DNA of 64,000 nt, from positions 1 through 64,000 of the forward strand of contig JAFNAR010000004.1 in NCBI GenBank assembly GCA_017860255.1, in the 5' to 3' direction. Origin of the DNA: Bacteroidota bacterium (GTDB lineage: Bacteria; Bacteroidota; Bacteroidia; Bacteroidales; P3). Position 1 is the first letter of the stretch. Each line of letters begins with the position of its first letter. Below the pieces are notes generated by a model. The model was not told the origin of the DNA and did not search any database. It saw only the letters and a list, made by a program, of their open reading frames with translations. Made by a program: the position numbers and the translations under genes. Positions 60,741 through 64,000 of the stretch are shown piece after piece.

Positions 60741-61015
60741 TTAGACGGCGTCTGAGCATCTTCAGACAGCACCCTACCTTTTTTAGACGGCGTCTGAGCT
60801 TTTTTAGACGGCGTCTAAATAAGACAGGATTCTATCTAAAAAAGCTGGGACTCCGTCTAATTTTTATACCCCTTACTCTAAGGGTAATCAAATAAAAACC
60901 AATAATATGCAGACGATGAATGATGACAATCAACCACCCTGAAACATCAAAAAAATACTTCCAACGCTGTAAAATGCGTTTTTAGACGGCGTTAAAATAA
61001 AATTAGACGGCGTTA
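60741..61015. repeat. Array of palindromes at exact 21-bp pitch
   Basis: The core AGACGGCGTCT, a palindrome around one central G, begins at 60743, 60785 and 60806. Degenerate copies lie at 60764, 60827 and 60848, so six units follow each other at exactly 21 bp. Two half-decayed copies (AGACGGCGTTA) at 60984 and 61005 are again 21 bp apart, after a gap of about 125 bp. The spacer bases are partly conserved (GAGCTTTT, AAATAA). It is non-coding, between the polysaccharide deacetylase gene and the HU-HIG gene. Confidence 0.93.
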
Positions 61016-61076
61016 AAATAAATTCCCCTTACCCTCAAATTCCAACTACTCACTTTTACCTTTTACCTCTTACCTT

Positions 61077-61688
61077 TTACTTAATTGGCAAAAACTTATA
61101 TCCTTTGGCTGAGAAATAGAAAAGGGTGTTTCGAAGGGCGTAAAGGGTGTTTCGTTTTGATTTAATTGAGTCGTGAAACAGGATAATATCGTTGTTGGTT
61201 ACGGAGTTACGGACATTTCGCCATACTCTTTGCTTTGTTAACATTTTATTGTAGTCGTAGCTCAACACGCTCCAGAGAATAACACGGTAAGACTTCTTTA
61301 AATGATAGTGTTGCTTAGGGGTAATGCGTCCGTAGGGTGGGCGAAAAAGATTAGACTTAATTAGCTTGTTTGCTTTTTCTATATCGTTGTAATATTCCTC
61401 ATCATTAGTGTTCCAGCCCTTGATGTGATGATAGGTATGATTACCCACGCTATGACCACGCTTAAGAATTTCATTAAAAATCTCTGGATGCTTCTCAACA
61501 TTCTCTCCCACACAGAAAAAAGTCGCCTTTGCATCATACTCATCCAAAAGCTCCAAAACCTCAGGCGTAACCTCTGGAATGGGACCATCATCAAAACTTA
61601 TGTAGAGGTTCTTCCCTTTGGCATTAAGGCTAAACTCACATTGTTTAAAGAAAGAAAATTGTAGAAGAGGGTGTATTCTTGTTAGCAT
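61077..61688 (-). CDS. Polysaccharide deacetylase (NodB fold)
   Basis: A 203-residue carbohydrate esterase family 4-type deacetylase. The catalytic and metal motifs are present: SFDDGP (base Asp and metal Asp), GNHTYHH (metal His pair), LFRPPYGR (motif 3), and ILFHDS near the C-terminus (motif 5). No signal peptide is seen and the domain starts almost at residue 20, so it may be cytoplasmic or membrane-associated. The substrate is unknown. It follows recX by 16 bp on the same strand. Confidence 0.93.
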   Translation of the reverse strand: MLTRIHPLLQFSFFKQCEFSLNAKGKNLYISFDDGPIPEVTPEVLELLDEYDAKATFFCVGENVEKHPEIFNEILKRGHSVGNHTYHHIKGWNTNDEEYYNDIEKANKLIKSNLFRPPYGRITPKQHYHLKKSYRVILWSVLSYDYNKMLTKQRVWRNVRNSVTNNDIILFHDSIKSKRNTLYALRNTLFYFSAKGYKFLPIK

Positions 61689-61704
61689 AAATTACTTTTC
61701 ACTT

Positions 61705-62184
61705 TTAGTTTTTCACTTTTAACTTTTCTAAGGCAAGGTTTATAACTTCGTATTCGAAGCCTTTGGATAGGAGGTAGGCAGTTGTTTTTTGTCTTATGGA
61801 TAATGGATTTTCTCCCTTAAGGCTTAAGGCTTTTTTGGTGGCGAGTTTCAGGCACAGGGCTTCATAATCTTCTTCTTGAATTTCCTCTAAGCCTTTTTGG
61901 ATATTCCTTGCAGACACTCCCATTTGGTTTAAGTGATGTTTGATTTTGATTCTTCCCCACCCATTTTGGTTAAACTTGCTTTTGGAGTAAAGCAAAGCAT
62001 AACGCTCCTCATTCACATAGTTCTGAGAGATAAGCTCACAAAGCACAGACTCAGCCTCCTCAAGGTTTAATCCCCACTCCCTGAGTTTGGATAAAACCTC
62101 CTTTTGGTTATGCTCAGCCTTGGAGCAATAAACCTTTGCCCTGTCGAGTGCTTGCGAAGTTGTATAAACCTTTTGATTTGTCAT
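61705..62184 (-). CDS. recX: RecX family regulatory protein
   Basis: A 159-residue modulator of RecA filaments, built of helical triplets: ALDRAKVYCSKAEHNQKEVLSKLREWGL, ELISQNYVNEERYALLYSKSKFNQNGWGRIKIKHHLNQMG, and KGFEYEVINLALEKL. The frame is open to 62433, but the extra 83 residues are composition-poor and antisense to the serpin-like gene. MTNQKVYTTSQALDRA at 62184 is the natural start. recA is not nearby. Confidence 0.92.
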   Translation of the reverse strand: MTNQKVYTTSQALDRAKVYCSKAEHNQKEVLSKLREWGLNLEEAESVLCELISQNYVNEERYALLYSKSKFNQNGWGRIKIKHHLNQMGVSARNIQKGLEEIQEEDYEALCLKLATKKALSLKGENPLSIRQKTTAYLLSKGFEYEVINLALEKLKVKN

Positions 62185-62200
62185 TTCATTATGAAAAAGA

Positions 62201-62231
62201 TTTGCAAATCTACAAAAATAGAGTATTTTTG
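62201..62231 (+). promoter_or_regulatory. Bacteroidota-type promoter of the serpin-like gene
   Basis: TTTG (62201-62204), 19 bp, TATTTTTG (62224-62231): a full consensus match, 26 bp before the ATG at 62258. It shares the 73-bp spacer with the divergent recX start. Confidence 0.7.
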
Positions 62232-62257
62232 CAGGGAAAACCATTAAAATTTTTTTA

Positions 62258-63277
62258 ATGAAAAGGAGAATATTATATCTTACCATCCTTTTGCTCACAG
62301 TCTTACTCCAATTTTCGTGTAACAAAAGCACCAAGGAGCAAGACTTTGGTGTGTCAATTTCAGCCCCCAAATTAATAGGCACACCTGCCGAAAAATTCAC
62401 TCCAGAAGAAATCCAAACGCTAAGAATCTCCAACTCCCTAAGTTTTCTCTTTCTTAATCAAATATATAACTCCAACGATTCACTCTTTTCCTTCTCTTTT
62501 TCACCCTTGGGAGTACTGTACAATATATATAATGTATCCGACACAAATTATCTCCAAGCCCTAACAAAGCAGTTCTCCATTTCCGACAGCCAGGCCTTAT
62601 TGCAAAACATAACAAACACCCTTTCCGTAATCTCAGAGATAGACTCCACAATACAAGAGTCCACCACTTTGCAAAAAGACAAACGCTCACAACTTCCAAA
62701 CCTTGTCCAGGAATTCCAAATCCCTTTCCCTTATGAAGGAATGCTTAAACCCAAACAGTTAAGCTTTAGTCTAAATGACAGCGCACAAAGGAAAATGACC
62801 TTCTACCAAATCTCTGGCGAATTTGGACTAAGCCAAAACGAAACCGCCCTTTGTTTGGATATCCCATTAGGAAACGGCAATTACTCCCTGCTAATCATAG
62901 AGCCAAAGGATTGGGATATAAAAACCTTTGCAAGCAATTTCAATGAAACCAAATACATCGAAATCATAGAATCACTCACCTACCAAAACCTCAAACTAAG
63001 CCTTCCAGAACTTTCCTTTACTTCTAACTTTTCCCTACCCATTCCAAGCATAGCAGGACAAACTCCCCTTGCAGTCAAATCCTTTCTCCTAACCTCCAAA
63101 CTTACCCTCCAAAAACCCACACGAGCATCCTTTGCTGTTGACAAAACCAATATTGATAACAAACTCCAGTCCAATTCCAAGACAGAGCAACAACAAATAA
63201 ACAAACCATTCCTTTACATACTTAGAGGAAAGAGTTCCAATTCCATACTCCTTTTAGGTGTTTTTACAGGGCGTTAA
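62258..63277 (+). CDS. Degenerate serpin-like lipoprotein
   Basis: A 339-residue lipoprotein (lipobox LLQFSC, Cys21). Segments align in order with the serpin fold: SFLFLNQIYNSNDSLFSFSFSPLGVLYNIYN (helix A, strand 6B and helix B, with the FSPL motif), ALCLDIPLGNGNYSLLIIEP (strands 2B/3B), LKLSLPELSFTSNFSLP (the lPkF region), ASFAVDKTN (hinge side), and PFLYILRGKSSNSILLLGVF (C-terminal strands). The stretch where the reactive-centre loop should be is Asn/Gln/Lys-rich and lacks the small-residue hinge, so inhibitor activity is doubtful. Its coding strand is extremely rich in C and poor in G (for example 26 C and 2 G in 63061-63120). Confidence 0.7.
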   Translation: MKRRILYLTILLLTVLLQFSCNKSTKEQDFGVSISAPKLIGTPAEKFTPEEIQTLRISNSLSFLFLNQIYNSNDSLFSFSFSPLGVLYNIYNVSDTNYLQALTKQFSISDSQALLQNITNTLSVISEIDSTIQESTTLQKDKRSQLPNLVQEFQIPFPYEGMLKPKQLSFSLNDSAQRKMTFYQISGEFGLSQNETALCLDIPLGNGNYSLLIIEPKDWDIKTFASNFNETKYIEIIESLTYQNLKLSLPELSFTSNFSLPIPSIAGQTPLAVKSFLLTSKLTLQKPTRASFAVDKTNIDNKLQSNSKTEQQQINKPFLYILRGKSSNSILLLGVFTGR

Positions 63278-63339
63278 ATCCCAATTTTAAGCACTTTACT
63301 TTCAAACGAACTTTTTTCCCATATTTTCTGGCTTTTTTC

Positions 63340-63370
63340 TTTGCTACTAAGAATCAATTTTATATCTTTG
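63340..63370 (+). promoter_or_regulatory. Bacteroidota-type promoter of the EF-G paralogue
   Basis: TTTG (63340-63343), 19 bp, TATCTTTG (63363-63370): a full consensus match, 60 bp before the ATG at 63431. Confidence 0.7.
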
Positions 63371-63430
63371 CCTCCTTCTAATGTGAAAAAATTATACTAA
63401 TATATTAATGTTTAACTTTATAAAAAAGAG

Positions 63431-64000
63431 ATGAAAGTATATCAAACATCAGAGATTAAGAACATAGCCTTGGTTGGAGGGGCTAAAAGCGGCAAGACAA
63501 CTCTTGCCGAAGCAATAGCCTTTGAGGCTGGCATAATCAACCGTCGTGGAAGTGTAGAAGAAAAGAACACCATTTCCGATTACAGAGACATAGAAATAGA
63601 CCGCAGAAACTCTGTTGTTGCTACAACTTTGTTTGCAGAATATAACACAAAGAAAATAAATATTATAGATGTACCTGGTTTCTCTGACTTTCAGGGTGAA
63701 TTAGTTGCAGCTTTGAATGTTGTTGAAACAGCGGTGGTTGTTATCAATTCACAGATAGGAATTGAAGTAGGAACAGAACTTGCTTTCAAGCACACAGACA
63801 AACTTCATATTCCAATAATGTTTGCCATGAATCAGCTTGACGCTGAAAAAGCAGTCTTTGATGAAAAGATTAAAGAAATGAAAGAATTTTTTGGTGAAAA
63901 GATAACCATTGTTCAATATCCGGTGAATGCTGGTGTTGGCTTTGATTGTTTTGTTGATTTAGTAACCAAGAAAATGTACAAATACCCTAAGGGAGGAGGC
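63431..64000 (+). CDS. Elongation factor G paralogue (EF-G2 type), partial at window end
   Basis: The first 190 codons of a translational GTPase that runs off the window. The P-loop GGAKSGKT (16-23), a switch I region (IEIDRRNSVVATTLFAEY), G3 DVPGFSDF (80-87) and G4 NQLD (134-137) are in the EF-G order. In G3 the catalytic His of the DTPGH motif is replaced by Phe84, and G4 is NQLD rather than NKMD. This matches the Bacteroidota EF-G2 paralogue, reported to support translation during starvation without GTP hydrolysis, rather than canonical FusA. Assignment rests on the N-terminal third only. Confidence 0.85.
   Translation, partial: MKVYQTSEIKNIALVGGAKSGKTTLAEAIAFEAGIINRRGSVEEKNTISDYRDIEIDRRNSVVATTLFAEYNTKKINIIDVPGFSDFQGELVAALNVVETAVVVINSQIGIEVGTELAFKHTDKLHIPIMFAMNQLDAEKAVFDEKIKEMKEFFGEKITIVQYPVNAGVGFDCFVDLVTKKMYKYPKGGG

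Noticed and set aside
62185-62433. Extended N-terminus for RecX
   Set aside because: The extra 83 codons are antisense to the serpin-like gene and its promoter, and RecX homology starts at 62184.

Overview
The window is a low-GC (roughly one third G+C by eye) chromosomal segment from an anaerobic member of the Bacteroidota, most likely Bacteroidales. The evidence is the gene families (S46 dipeptidyl peptidase, TamL lipoprotein, T9SS sorting domain, HU-HIG DNA-binding protein, DUF4294, FucP-type sugar permease) and at least seven promoters of the Bacteroidota type (TTTG, 19-20 bp, TAnnTTTG). Most genes lack a Shine-Dalgarno sequence. Anaerobic life is suggested by a trimeric [FeFe] hydrogenase and a class II (cobalamin-type) ribonucleotide reductase. 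No rRNA, tRNA, CRISPR array or intact insertion sequence was seen.

Layout: 0.3-6.6 kb carries an S46 peptidase, pheT, a small ankyrin-like protein and a membrane protein. 6.6-8.0 kb (minus) is mreCD. 8.0-13 kb (plus) holds a lipoprotein and a compact housekeeping run (ldcA, yraN, merR-like, arsC, ddl, alkaline phosphatase). 13-18.4 kb holds ahcY, an MsbA-like ABC exporter and an LTA-synthase-type sulfatase-fold enzyme. 18.4-24.6 kb (minus) is an envelope operon: T9SS-exported M14 carboxypeptidase, outer-membrane protein, kdtA, tamL. 24.7 kb is an exported nitroreductase. 25.4-30.8 kb (minus) is the hydABC hydrogenase operon, in which HydB is fused to a GltD-like NADPH/FAD module.

31.2-45.3 kb (minus) is an accessory region dominated by a defence operon in the order hsdM, AlbA_2 ATPase, hsdS, SIR2-APAZ-Argonaute, broken rhuM, AlbA_2 ATPase, hsdR, followed by DUF4184 and cupin genes. 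The 1042-residue SIR2-APAZ-pAgo polypeptide is the most striking gene of the window: a single-chain short-Argonaute immune effector (SPARSA type) sitting between the S and R subunits of a type I restriction-modification system.

45.5-45.7 kb carries seven palindromes at an exact 22-bp pitch, and 60.7-61.0 kb carries a second, unrelated array at an exact 21-bp pitch. Both use odd-length palindromic cores and neither codes for protein. 46-64 kb returns to core genes: FucP-type permease, clpX, DUF4294, NlpC/P60, a HhH/outer-membrane barrel protein, nrdJ, cyclophilin, pheS, folB, galE, a DegT aminotransferase, an HU-HIG protein, a polysaccharide deacetylase, recX, a degenerate serpin-like lipoprotein with extreme cytosine skew, and the start of an EF-G paralogue (EF-G2 type) that runs off the end.
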